Shown: positions 25,502 through 33,975 of the stretch, piece by piece | Layout of the letters: each line of letters begins with the position of its first letter | Position numbering within the stretch: position 1 is the stretch's first letter | NCBI RefSeq assembly: GCF_004923255.1 | Contig: NZ_QYRT01000005.1 | Location: 108,212 to 172,211 of the forward strand | Origin: Subtercola vilae | GTDB lineage: Bacteria > Actinomycetota > Actinomycetes > Actinomycetales > Microbacteriaceae | Direction of reading: 5' to 3' | Length of the DNA: 64,000 nucleotides | Translations under genes and position numbers: made by a program | The notes under the pieces: generated by a model | The model's database searches: none | Seen by the model: the letters and a program-made list of their open reading frames with translations, nothing else | What the model was told of the DNA's origin: nothing

Positions 25502-27778
25502 TCAAAGCGAAGACCCGCGTTCGACGATGGTGAGCCGCTGCGTCGGCCTGGTCATCGACACGTACAGCGCCGACGCCCCGCGCGTGCTGCCCTCGAGAAT
25601 GGCCGTGCGATCGACGATCACCACCGAGTCGAACTCGAGGCCCTTCGCCTCTTGCGGGGTCATCACGGCGACCTGGCGGGTGAGTCCGACCGCACCGAGG
25701 CCGGTTTCGCCGGGCAACGCCTGCGCGAGCGCACTGAAGACCGAGTCGAGGGCGGCGGGCGTAGCGATGACACCGATGGTGCCGCGACTGTCGATCTCGC
25801 GGTCGGCGGTGACGGCATCCAGAACCGCCTGGGCGAGCACGTCATCGCCGGCACCGGATGCCCGCACTGTCACAATCGGCCATTCACTCTGCCGCACCGA
25901 CGTCGACCGGGTCACCGGCAGCCCGTGTTCTTCGGCCATCTGCTGTGCCGCGTCGGCGATCTGCGTGGGAGTGCGGTAGTTCACCGTGAGCTCTTCGAGG
26001 CGCCAGCCGTCGCCGAGCTTCGCCCGGCCGACCAGCGGCAGAACGGCCTCTCGCCAGCTGCTGGCACTCGCGGCCGCGCTGGCCTGGGCGATGTCGCCCA
26101 CGATGGTGAACGAGCGCATCGGCCCGCGGCGGCGGAGCAGCCGCCACTGCATCGGCGACAGCTCCTGGGCCTCGTCGACCACGATGTGCCCGTACGTCCA
26201 CGTGCGGTCTGCGGCGGCGCGTTCGGCCGTCGTGCCGCGGGAGGCAAGCTCGGCGAAGTTGTCAGCGAGGTCTTCGGCGTGCACGAGACCCTCGACGTCC
26301 ATGTTGCGAATGGCGTTCTCGGCGTTCTCGATGTCGCGCTTGCGCTGCTGCTTGTTCTCCCGATCGAGCGCCGCCGAGCGCTCGTTGTGCTCTCCGAGGT
26401 GCTCGGCCGCCTCATCGAGAAGCGGAATGTCGGACACCGTGAACGGCGCGTCTCTGTCGCGGCGCAGCAGGGCGCGTTTGGCTGGGCTCCAGGTCGGGGT
26501 CAGCTCGGCGAGCCACTGCGGCCGGGCGTAGAGGTCTTGCAGAAGCTTCTGCGGGCTGAGCGGGATCCACGCGGTGTTCAGCGCGACCTTGACGTCGTAC
26601 GCCGAGCGCAGGTCTTCGCGCAGCATGCCGTAGTCGTCTTCGTCGACCGTGTTGCCGTGCGAGCGCAGCTGAGCGGCCAGGGCACGCGTGAGGTCGTTCA
26701 GGGCGGTCTTGACGAACGACACCCGGGCCTCGTTGTACGGCTTTCGCTTCTCGTTGGCCCGGGCGATGGCATTCGCGATCACGTGCGGCTCGAGGGTGAG
26801 CGGCTCGCCGTTCACGTCGAGCTGCTGCGGCTCGGCGGGTACCCGCTGGCGCGAGCGGATGGCGCGTTCGATGAGGCTCGCCATAGCGGTCTCGCCCTTC
26901 ACGACGGCGACCTCTGGCTCGTCTTCGGTGATCGCGTCGACCCCCGGGTAGAGCTGGCCCACGCTCGCGAGCACAACGCCGGTCTCGCCGAGGCTCGGCA
27001 GCACCGCCTCGATGTACTGCAGAAAAGCGCGCGACGGGCCCACCACGAGTACACCCGACGACTTCAGCCGGTCGCGGTGCGAGTACAGCAGGTACGCGGC
27101 GCGGTGCAGCGCCACGGCGGTCTTGCCGGTGCCGGGGCCGCCCTGCACGACGAGCACGCCAGCGAGGTCGCTTCGAATGATGCGGTCTTGCTCGGCCTGG
27201 ATGGTCGCCACGATGTCGTGCATCCGACCGGTGCGCTCGGTGGTGAGCGACGCCATCAGCGCACCCTCGCCCTGAAGCTGGCTCGCCTCATCGTCGGTGA
27301 GGCCCTCGCTGTCGAAGATCTCGTCTTCGATCTTGACGATGCGCCGGCCCTTGCTCAGCAGGTGACGCCGCGACCGGATGCCCATCGGAGTGGCCGCAGT
27401 GGCCTGGTAGAAGGGGCCCGCCTGGGGTACACGCCAGTCGAGCAGTATCGGCTTCAGGTTCTCGTCGCGAAGGCCTATGCGGCCGATGTAGCGAAACGGG
27501 GTGTCGTCGTCGGGGTCGGCGTCTCTGTCGGCGTCGGCGTCTGCGTCCGACTCGAGGCGCCCGAACGCGAGCCGCTCGTCGACCTCGTTCAGCTGGGCGA
27601 TGCGGTCTTCGAACACCCGCGCGAACGCGTCGCGCTCCGAGCGGCTCTGGTGGTTGCCACCGACGTCTTGGCTGTGAACTCGCTGAAGCTGCTTGTGGGC
27701 ATCCGTTCTCAGTTCATCGAGCCGTTCATACAGCTTCTCTACATACGCACGTTCACGGTCAAGTTCGGCTGAAGCCAC
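25502..27778 (-). CDS. helD: RNA polymerase recycling ATPase HelD (UvrD-like)
   Basis: HelD is an SF1-like ATPase that frees stalled RNA polymerase from nucleic acid and can act in rifampicin tolerance. The 758-residue chain has an N-terminal coiled-coil arm (residues 1-65, ERAYVEKLYERLDEL), a Walker A GGPGTGKT at 213-220, VVDEAQELSPMQWRLL for Walker B and helicase motifs through SMTRPTQRL at the C-terminus. Between arm and core, residues 77-93 form an Asp/Ala repeat (DADADADRDADPDDD), which looks like a locally expanded linker. The start is GTG 27778, with GAGGGG 9 bases upstream. Confidence 0.92.
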   Translation of the reverse strand: MASAELDRERAYVEKLYERLDELRTDAHKQLQRVHSQDVGGNHQSRSERDAFARVFEDRIAQLNEVDERLAFGRLESDADADADRDADPDDDTPFRYIGRIGLRDENLKPILLDWRVPQAGPFYQATAATPMGIRSRRHLLSKGRRIVKIEDEIFDSEGLTDDEASQLQGEGALMASLTTERTGRMHDIVATIQAEQDRIIRSDLAGVLVVQGGPGTGKTAVALHRAAYLLYSHRDRLKSSGVLVVGPSRAFLQYIEAVLPSLGETGVVLASVGQLYPGVDAITEDEPEVAVVKGETAMASLIERAIRSRQRVPAEPQQLDVNGEPLTLEPHVIANAIARANEKRKPYNEARVSFVKTALNDLTRALAAQLRSHGNTVDEDDYGMLREDLRSAYDVKVALNTAWIPLSPQKLLQDLYARPQWLAELTPTWSPAKRALLRRDRDAPFTVSDIPLLDEAAEHLGEHNERSAALDRENKQQRKRDIENAENAIRNMDVEGLVHAEDLADNFAELASRGTTAERAAADRTWTYGHIVVDEAQELSPMQWRLLRRRGPMRSFTIVGDIAQASAAASASSWREAVLPLVGRAKLGDGWRLEELTVNYRTPTQIADAAQQMAEEHGLPVTRSTSVRQSEWPIVTVRASGAGDDVLAQAVLDAVTADREIDSRGTIGVIATPAALDSVFSALAQALPGETGLGAVGLTRQVAVMTPQEAKGLEFDSVVIVDRTAILEGSTRGASALYVSMTRPTQRLTIVERGSSL
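27501..27553. repeat. Low-complexity GTCGGC-type repeat in helD
   Basis: Repeated gtcggcgtc/gtcggc units on the plus strand encode the alternating Asp-Ala linker of HelD (residues 77-93). Confidence 0.7.
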
Positions 27779-27845
27779 GTTCGGTACCCCTCAAAAATCC
27801 GGCAGATTATTCTATCCCGGCGCTGAGGGGGGTGAGCGTCACCGC

Positions 27846-29228
27846 TCAGAACATCGTGCCCGGGTTCATGATGCCGAGCGGGTCGAAGACGGCCTTGATC
27901 TGCCGCTGCAGGTCGAAGCTGTCGGTGCCCACCTCGTCTCGCAGCCAGCGTTTCTTCAGCACGCCGATACCGTGCTCGCCGGTGAGGGTTCCGCCGAGGT
28001 CGAGGGCGGCCCGAAACAACTCCCCGGCGGCCTGCCACACCACGTCGGGCACCTCACCTGATGCGAGAGCCAGTTCGGGCGTGATGACGAAATTCGGGTG
28101 CAGGTTGCCGTCACCGGCGTGCGCCACAGTGGGAATGCTCAGGCCCCACTTCGCCCCGATGCGCTCGATCTCGCCGAACATCGCCGCGAGCTGCGAGCGC
28201 GGCACACAGACGTCTTCGATCAGCACTTCACCCCTGGCGGCGAGCGAGGGGTGAACGCTCCGCCGCACCGCGAGCAGCCGCTCGCCGACCTCGGGGTCGA
28301 TGGTGAGCTCTGCCGTGCCGCCCGCGCCCGTGACGATCGCGAGAATACGGTCGGCTTCGTCAACGGATGCTCCCCCATCGGTCTGCACCAGCAGGTACGC
28401 ACCGCCCGATGCCGAGAGCGTGGTGCCGTTGAAGGCATCGATGGCTTTGAGCGCCTCATGGTCGATGAGTTCCATCACGGCCGGTCGAAGGCGAGCAGCT
28501 GTGACGGCAGCCGAGGCCGCGGCGGCCGCCACGATCGTGTCGAAGAACGCGCCGATCGTGACGACGGTTCCGGCGGCGATGGGCCGCAGCCGTACGGTGG
28601 CCCCGACGATGACGCCGAGGGTCCCCTCTGAGCCGGTGAAGAGCGCGGTGAGGTCGTAGCCCGTGACGCCCTTGATGCTGCGGTGGCCCGTCTCGAGCAT
28701 CCGTCCGTCGGGAAGCACAACGGTGAGGCCGAGCACCGCCTCACGGGTGACCCCGTACTTGGCGCAGAGCAGGCCGCCGGCGTTCGTGGCGATGTTGCCG
28801 CCGATGGTCGAGATGGCCTTGCTGGCCGGGTCGGGCGAGAACACGAGCCCGTACTGTGCGACCGCATCGCTCAGCGCCTGGTTGATGACGCCGGGCTCGA
28901 CCTCAGCCAGTTCGTCGGCGAGCGCCACCTCGAGAATGCGGTTCATCGACGCAGTCGAGAGCACGATGGCTCCGTCAGAACCGGCGCCTCCCCCGGCCAG
29001 GCCGGTCGCGGCCCCCTGGGGCACTACCGGCACGCGCCACTCGGTCGCGATACGCATGACGGCCTGCACGTCAGCGATGCTCTCGGCCCGCACAATGGCG
29101 AGCGGCATGCCCGGGGCGGTGTAGCCCGAACGGTCGGCCCGAGCCCCCTGCAGTTCAGCGGGGTCTGTGCTGAGACGAGAGCCGAGTTCGGCCCGCAACC
29201 GGTGGAGAACGGCGGTGGAGGTGGTCAT
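27846..29228 (-). CDS. FAD-linked oxidase (GlcD / D-lactate dehydrogenase type)
   Basis: The 460-residue protein has a VAO/PCMH-type FAD domain (VVPQGAATGLAGGG, STIGGNIATNAGG, GVTGYDLTALFTGSEGTLG) and a C-terminal FAD-oxidase domain with HAGDGNLHP and the final GEHGIGVLKK. It oxidises a 2-hydroxy acid such as glycolate or D-lactate, with electrons passed to the respiratory chain or a carrier. The precise substrate is not visible. The start is ATG 29228, with TAGCAT 7 bp upstream; the two longer in-frame ATGs lie at or before that promoter box. Confidence 0.9.
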   Translation of the reverse strand: MTTSTAVLHRLRAELGSRLSTDPAELQGARADRSGYTAPGMPLAIVRAESIADVQAVMRIATEWRVPVVPQGAATGLAGGGAGSDGAIVLSTASMNRILEVALADELAEVEPGVINQALSDAVAQYGLVFSPDPASKAISTIGGNIATNAGGLLCAKYGVTREAVLGLTVVLPDGRMLETGHRSIKGVTGYDLTALFTGSEGTLGVIVGATVRLRPIAAGTVVTIGAFFDTIVAAAAASAAVTAARLRPAVMELIDHEALKAIDAFNGTTLSASGGAYLLVQTDGGASVDEADRILAIVTGAGGTAELTIDPEVGERLLAVRRSVHPSLAARGEVLIEDVCVPRSQLAAMFGEIERIGAKWGLSIPTVAHAGDGNLHPNFVITPELALASGEVPDVVWQAAGELFRAALDLGGTLTGEHGIGVLKKRWLRDEVGTDSFDLQRQIKAVFDPLGIMNPGTMF

Positions 29229-29235
29229 GCACCCC

Positions 29236-29241
29236 ATGCTA
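29236..29241 (-). promoter_or_regulatory. -10 box of the FAD-linked oxidase gene
   Basis: TAGCAT on the minus strand, 7 bp before ATG 29228. Confidence 0.5.
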
Positions 29242-29295
29242 AAGCGCACAGCTCACGGTGCACCGTCGACGGGCGTGCGGCGCTGGTTCGACCGC

Positions 29296-29301
29296 TAGCA
29301 T
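29296..29301 (+). promoter_or_regulatory. -10 box of the DUF6328-yihY operon
   Basis: TAGCAT exactly 6 bp before GTG 29308; leaderless transcript predicted. Confidence 0.55.
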
Positions 29302-29307
29302 CGAAAC

Positions 29308-29808
29308 GTGAGCGAATCGAGCGAATTGTCGGCCTACGACACCAGTCGTCGCCCCGAAGACCTCACCGAGTCTGAAAGAGACAAGCTCGAACGCAACTGG
29401 ACCGAGCTGCTGCAAGAACTGCGGGTGATTCAGACCGGTACGCAGATTCTCACCGGGTTTCTGCTCACACTGCCCTTTCAGGCGAAATTCCAGACCCTCG
29501 GCAGCGCGCAAGTGACGCTGTACCTCTGCCTCGTCGTGGGCGCGGCACTCGCGACAGCACTCGCGCTGGCACCGGTGAGCGTTCACCGGGCGCTGTTTCG
29601 GCACCGGGCCAAGGCGCAGATCGTGAACACCGGCAACCGCCTGGCCATCGCGACGCTCACGGTCGTGTCTCTCGTACTGACCGGAACCATGGTGTTCGTG
29701 TTCGACATGGTGGCCGGTGACGTTGCGGCGATCGTGGCCGGCATCGCTGCGCTGGTGGTACTCGCGGCTCTCTGGGTGGCCTTGCCGCTGGCGGTTCGCC
29801 CGCGATGA
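29308..29808 (+). CDS. DUF6328 family membrane protein
   Basis: The 166-residue protein begins with a soluble acidic helix (LTESERDKLERNWTELLQELRVIQTGTQIL) and then has four transmembrane helices, the arrangement of DUF6328. The function is unknown. GTG 29308 is supported by a TAGCAT box 6 bp upstream. Its stop overlaps the YihY start as ATGA, so the two membrane proteins are made together and may work together. Confidence 0.8.
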   Translation: MSESSELSAYDTSRRPEDLTESERDKLERNWTELLQELRVIQTGTQILTGFLLTLPFQAKFQTLGSAQVTLYLCLVVGAALATALALAPVSVHRALFRHRAKAQIVNTGNRLAIATLTVVSLVLTGTMVFVFDMVAGDVAAIVAGIAALVVLAALWVALPLAVRPR

Positions 29809-30887
29809 GCGAGCTCGGGGGCATGGCTGGCGAGCGGGGTGTCTCCGGGCTCAGCCTGCGGGAGCGCCGCGCCAGCAGTGCGCTTCGTGCACTCGACCGA
29901 CGGGCGATTCTGTACGCCATGCGCCGTGCCACTCACGGCTTCTTTCTGCATCGCGGAATCGACGCGGGCGCGACCCTTACCTTCTTCTCGGCCCTGGCGT
30001 TCTTTCCCGCCACGCTCGCGGTGGTCTCGACGGTGGGCCTGCTCGACCCACAGGGTGACGCGGTGCGGGTCATTCTGAACGTCATCGACACCTTCGTGCC
30101 GAAGTCGACAGTCGGCACCACTCGGCTGGCCCTCGAGCAGTTCACACGCATGCCCGACCCGTTCTTCACTCTCGTGGTGGGCCTGGCGCTCACCGTCTGG
30201 ACCGGCGCCAGCTATGCCACCGCGTTCGGCCGCATCGTCAACGGGGTCTATGGAGTCGAAGAGGGCCGCCGCTTCATCAAGCTGCGCCTCCTCATGCTGC
30301 TCGAGGCAGTTGTGCTCATCGTGCTGCTGTTCACCATCGCGGTGATCGTGATCATCACCCCCGACGTGGCGAAGACCATCGTGACAACCCTCGGCTGGCC
30401 GCCCGTGGCCAGTCTGGTGTGGAGTGTGCTCAAGTGGCCCGCCCTCGCGCTACTTGCGGTATTCACTGTTGTTGTGCTTCACTACGGCACTCCGAACCTG
30501 AGGCGCCCACGCATCCGTTTGCTGTCGGTGGGCGCCACATTCTCGATCGTCGCGTGGAGCCTCACGACGGCCGGGTACTCGTTCTACGTGTCGACCTTCG
30601 CCGCGTACGACAAGTTCTACGGGCTGCTGGGCGGGGCGATCATCACGCTGATCTGGCTCTTTCTGTCGAACCTCGTGCTGGTCATCGGCGTGGAGGTCGA
30701 CGCCGAGCTGACGAGGGCCCGGCAACTGCTTCGGGAGATGCCGGCTGAGGAGAGCATCCAGGTGCCCCTCAGAGACAATCACCGCAACCTCATTCTCGCC
30801 CGGCGGCTCGAGCGCGACACCTCGGAGGGCGTGGCTATTCGCGGGGAGGCACGTCGCCTTCGCCGCCAGCGGCCGCCAGCGAACTGA
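29805..30887 (+). CDS. YihY/BrkB-type membrane protein
   Basis: The 360-residue polytopic protein of the YihY (UPF0761) family has about six helices with TLTFFSALAFFPATLAVVS in the first and the typical C-terminal GGAIITLIWLFLSNLVLVIG. Once labelled RNase BN or virulence factor BrkB, the family has no settled role. A basic cytosolic C-terminal tail follows (REARRLRRQRP). It is coupled to the DUF6328 gene by an ATGA overlap. Its last 53 bp overlap the 3' end of aspA on the other strand. Confidence 0.9.
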   Translation: MSELGGMAGERGVSGLSLRERRASSALRALDRRAILYAMRRATHGFFLHRGIDAGATLTFFSALAFFPATLAVVSTVGLLDPQGDAVRVILNVIDTFVPKSTVGTTRLALEQFTRMPDPFFTLVVGLALTVWTGASYATAFGRIVNGVYGVEEGRRFIKLRLLMLLEAVVLIVLLFTIAVIVIITPDVAKTIVTTLGWPPVASLVWSVLKWPALALLAVFTVVVLHYGTPNLRRPRIRLLSVGATFSIVAWSLTTAGYSFYVSTFAAYDKFYGLLGGAIITLIWLFLSNLVLVIGVEVDAELTRARQLLREMPAEESIQVPLRDNHRNLILARRLERDTSEGVAIRGEARRLRRQRPPAN

Positions 30888-32400
30888 GCACGGCGTTGCC
30901 GCCCGTGAGAACGGCTTCGGCATCGGCGCCCACGATGGGAATGGCCGAGGTGATGGTCTCGAGCCCCGACAGCCGGGCGGGTGAGAGCAGCTTGGTTACG
31001 CGCTCGCGGGTCATCAGGTTCGCCTCAACCACGAGGTCGGCGATGTTTCGACCCGTGAGCAGCGCCGTCTTCGCCAGCGCCGACGAGGCCGAGTAGCCGA
31101 TGTAGGGCGTGAGGGCTGTCACGACCCCCACCGAGGTGGAGACAAGCCGGTCGAGCCGGTCGACGTTCGCGGTGATGCCGTCGACGCAGTTGATACGCAG
31201 GGTGCGAAAGCCCTGCGTCATCCAGGCGATGCTCTGCAGCAGCGAGTGCGCGATGACGGGCTCGAAGGCATTGAGCTGCAGTTGGCCACCTTCGGCCGCC
31301 ATGGTGACCGTGACGTCGGCACCCGCCACCGAGAAGGCGATCTGGTTGACCACCTCGGGAATCACCGGGTTCACCTTGCCCGGCATGATGCTCGAGCCGG
31401 CCTGGCGCGGCGGCAGGTTGATCTCGCCGAACCCCGCCTGCGGGCCGCTCGAGAGCAGGCGCAGGTCGTTGCAGATCTTGCTCAGCTTGATGGCAGACCG
31501 CTTCAGGATGCCCGACAGCTGCATGAACACCCCCGCGTCGCTTGTGGCCTCGATGAGGTCGGGGGCCGTGACGTACTCGAAGCCGGTGAGCTGGCGCAGG
31601 TGCCGCCGCACCGCGTCGGCGTAGCGCGGGTCTGCCGTGATGCCGGTGCCGATGGCCGTGGCGCCGAGGTTGATCTCCCAGAGCAGCGGAACCGTCTCGG
31701 CCATGCGCTGGTTGTCTTCGGTGAGGGTCGTGGCGAAGCCATGGAACTCTTGCCCGAGGGTCATGGGCACCGCGTCTTGCAGCTGTGTGCGGCCAATCTT
31801 CAGCACGTCGTTGAATTCGACGCCCTTCAGAGCGAATGAGTCGCGCAGCAACTCGTGCTCGGCAAGCAGGCGCTGCAGACCGAAGCACAGCGCGAGCTTC
31901 ACCGCCGTGGGGTACACGTCGTTCGTGCTCTGGCTGCGGTTCACGTCGTCGAGCGGGTGCAGCACGCTGTAGCTGCCCTTGGGTTCGTCGAGCAGGCCGA
32001 GCGCGATGTTCGTGAGCACCTCGTTGGCATTCATGTTGGTCGAGGTGCCGGCACCGCCCTGGATGACCCCCACCACGAATTCGTCGTGAAACCGGCCGTC
32101 GCGAACCAGCTGGCACGCCTCGTCGATGACGCGCGCCTTCTCGGCGCTCAGCACACCGATCTCGGCGTTCGCCCGCGCCGCCGCCTGCTTCACGATGACA
32201 AGAGCATTCACGAGGTCGGGGTAGACCGAGATGGCCCGGCGACTGATGGGAAAGTTCTCGAGCGCGCGGGCGGTGTGGATGCCCCAGTAGGCGTCGACCG
32301 GAATCTCGACCGACCCCAGAGAGTCTGTCTCGGTGCGGGTCAGGGCAGCACCAGTGCTGCTCAGCGGTACGTCAGGGCTTGTCTCGTAGTTGTTCGGCAC
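30835..32400 (-). CDS. aspA: Aspartate ammonia-lyase
   Basis: A 521-residue fumarase/aspartase superfamily enzyme that converts aspartate to fumarate and ammonia. Aspartase-type landmarks are GAGTSTNMNANEV, NRSQSTNDVYPTA, GRTQLQDAVPMTLGQE and the superfamily signature GSSIMPGKVNPVIPE containing the catalytic Ser loop. The N-terminus is extended by about 30 residues relative to E. coli AspA, and the C-terminus ends in a short acidic tail overlapping yihY. The start is GTG 32400, with TAACGT 7 bases upstream. Fumarase C is the main alternative, but the SGVF/length pattern fits aspartase better. Confidence 0.92.
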   Translation of the reverse strand: MPNNYETSPDVPLSSTGAALTRTETDSLGSVEIPVDAYWGIHTARALENFPISRRAISVYPDLVNALVIVKQAAARANAEIGVLSAEKARVIDEACQLVRDGRFHDEFVVGVIQGGAGTSTNMNANEVLTNIALGLLDEPKGSYSVLHPLDDVNRSQSTNDVYPTAVKLALCFGLQRLLAEHELLRDSFALKGVEFNDVLKIGRTQLQDAVPMTLGQEFHGFATTLTEDNQRMAETVPLLWEINLGATAIGTGITADPRYADAVRRHLRQLTGFEYVTAPDLIEATSDAGVFMQLSGILKRSAIKLSKICNDLRLLSSGPQAGFGEINLPPRQAGSSIMPGKVNPVIPEVVNQIAFSVAGADVTVTMAAEGGQLQLNAFEPVIAHSLLQSIAWMTQGFRTLRINCVDGITANVDRLDRLVSTSVGVVTALTPYIGYSASSALAKTALLTGRNIADLVVEANLMTRERVTKLLSPARLSGLETITSAIPIVGADAEAVLTGGNAVLSSLAAAGGEGDVPPRE

Positions 32401-32407
32401 TACAAAA

Positions 32408-32413
32408 ACGTTA
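32408..32413 (-). promoter_or_regulatory. -10 box of aspA
   Basis: TAACGT on the minus strand, 7 bp before GTG 32400. Confidence 0.5.
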
Positions 32414-32429
32414 CTCGGTGGCGGCCGGG

Positions 32430-33908
32430 TCAGGTGAGTTTTCTGAGGAATCCGCGAATGAACGCGTCTTTCTTCTGCGTGAACGGCGGATACACGAGGT
32501 TAAACGTGTCGGGCTTCAGAATCTTGCTCAGCACGGCCTTCTCGTGGCTGAACACAGCGAGACTTCGTTCGCCGTGGTACGAACCCATACCGCTCTGGCC
32601 CACACCCCCGAACGGCAGCGACTGCACGAGCAGGTGGGCCGCGGGCACGCCGAATGCCAGAGCGCCAGAAGAGGTCTGTGTGGTGAACCGGCGCCGGGTG
32701 GTCTTCGACTCGCTGAACACGTAGAGCGCGAGCGGCTTGTCGCCGGCGTTGATGAAGTCGATGGCGTCGCTGAGCGAGTCGACCGTGACGATCGGCAGAA
32801 TCGGGCCGAAGATCTCTTCTGACATGATGGGTGCGTCACGGCTGACGCCCGAGAGCACGGTGGGGGCGATGTAGCGGGTGCGGGCATCCGAGTCGCCTCC
32901 GGTGACAACCGTTTCGCCCTCGAGCAGGCCGACGAGGCGCTCGAACTGCCTGTCGTTGACGATGCGACCGTAGCTGTCGCTCGATACGGGGTCACTGCCG
33001 TAGAACTCGGCAATCGTATCGACCAGCAGCGCTCCCAGCTTCGCGGCGATGGCCGGGGTGGTGAGCAGGTAGTCGGGTGCGACGCAGGTCTGGCCGGCGT
33101 TCATGAACTTGCCCCACGCGATGCGGTGGGCAACCACGCGAAGATCGACGGTGTCGTCGACGTACACCGGTGATTTGCCGCCCAGCTCGAGGGTGACGGG
33201 CGTGAGGTTCGCGACGGCTGCCTGCATGACGATGCGGCCCACGCGCCCGTTGCCGGTGTAGAAGATGTGGTCGAAGCGTTCAGCCAGCAGCTGGGTGGTC
33301 TCGTCGACTCCGCCCTCGATGAGCGCGACGGCGTTGCTGTCGAAGTACCGGGCGAAGAGGCGGGCGAACACCGCCGAGGTGGCGGGGGCGAGCTCGCTGG
33401 GCTTCGCCGCGACAGCGTTGCCCGCGGCGAGCGCCCCGATGATGGGCACGAGCAGCAGTTGAACGGGGTAGTTCCACGGCGCGATCACGAGCACCACGCC
33501 CAGCGGCTCTTTCACGACGTGCGCTGACGAGGGGGCGATGAGCAGCGGGGTCGAGACCCGCTTCGGCCGCAGCCACTGACGCAGGTGCTTCAGGGTGTGG
33601 TCGATCTCGGCGATCACGAATCCGATCTCGGTGAGCTGGGCCTCGGCCGGGTTCTTCTTGAGGTCGGTGAGCAGCGCCTGCTCGATGTCGCTCGTGTTGT
33701 CGATGAGCAGCGCGCGCAGTGCCTTCAACTGCCGGATGCGCCACGCAGTCGGCTTCGTGACGCCCCGGTCGAACGTGCCGCGCAGCCGCTCGACGGTGCT
33801 GATGATGCTGGTGATGCTGCTGGTGCTGGTGACGGCCGTGGGGCGAGCCGCAGAAGGCGGCGTTGCCTCAGAACCGGTGCCCTGCTGGCTCGGTGCGTCG
33901 ATGCTCAT
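32430..33908 (-). CDS. Aldehyde dehydrogenase family protein (class 3-like)
   Basis: The 492-residue protein follows the short ALDH class 3 / fatty-aldehyde dehydrogenase pattern: VIAPWNYPVQLLLVPIIGAL, the cofactor Lys in AAKPSE, FYTGNGRVGRIV, the catalytic Glu in LELGGKSP and the catalytic Cys in NAGQTCVAPDY. It oxidises an aldehyde to the acid with NAD(P)+, and the substrate is undefined. An N-terminal 40-residue Ser/Thr-rich extension precedes the core. The start is ATG 33908, with TACGAT 5 bp upstream. It is separated from aspA by 29 bp, yet aspA has its own promoter box. Confidence 0.9.
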   Translation of the reverse strand: MSIDAPSQQGTGSEATPPSAARPTAVTSTSSITSIISTVERLRGTFDRGVTKPTAWRIRQLKALRALLIDNTSDIEQALLTDLKKNPAEAQLTEIGFVIAEIDHTLKHLRQWLRPKRVSTPLLIAPSSAHVVKEPLGVVLVIAPWNYPVQLLLVPIIGALAAGNAVAAKPSELAPATSAVFARLFARYFDSNAVALIEGGVDETTQLLAERFDHIFYTGNGRVGRIVMQAAVANLTPVTLELGGKSPVYVDDTVDLRVVAHRIAWGKFMNAGQTCVAPDYLLTTPAIAAKLGALLVDTIAEFYGSDPVSSDSYGRIVNDRQFERLVGLLEGETVVTGGDSDARTRYIAPTVLSGVSRDAPIMSEEIFGPILPIVTVDSLSDAIDFINAGDKPLALYVFSESKTTRRRFTTQTSSGALAFGVPAAHLLVQSLPFGGVGQSGMGSYHGERSLAVFSHEKAVLSKILKPDTFNLVYPPFTQKKDAFIRGFLRKLT

Positions 33909-33975
33909 GACTCATCGTATGCCGATCATGCTCCCTGGCGCGGGTGCAGTGCGATCGTTCCGCTCCTCAGCCGAA

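Noticed and set aside
25394..27772. Long plus-strand open frame antisense to helD
   Set aside because: A composition-driven shadow of the helD reading; its amino-acid content is Arg/Val/Leu-biased with no recognisable domain.
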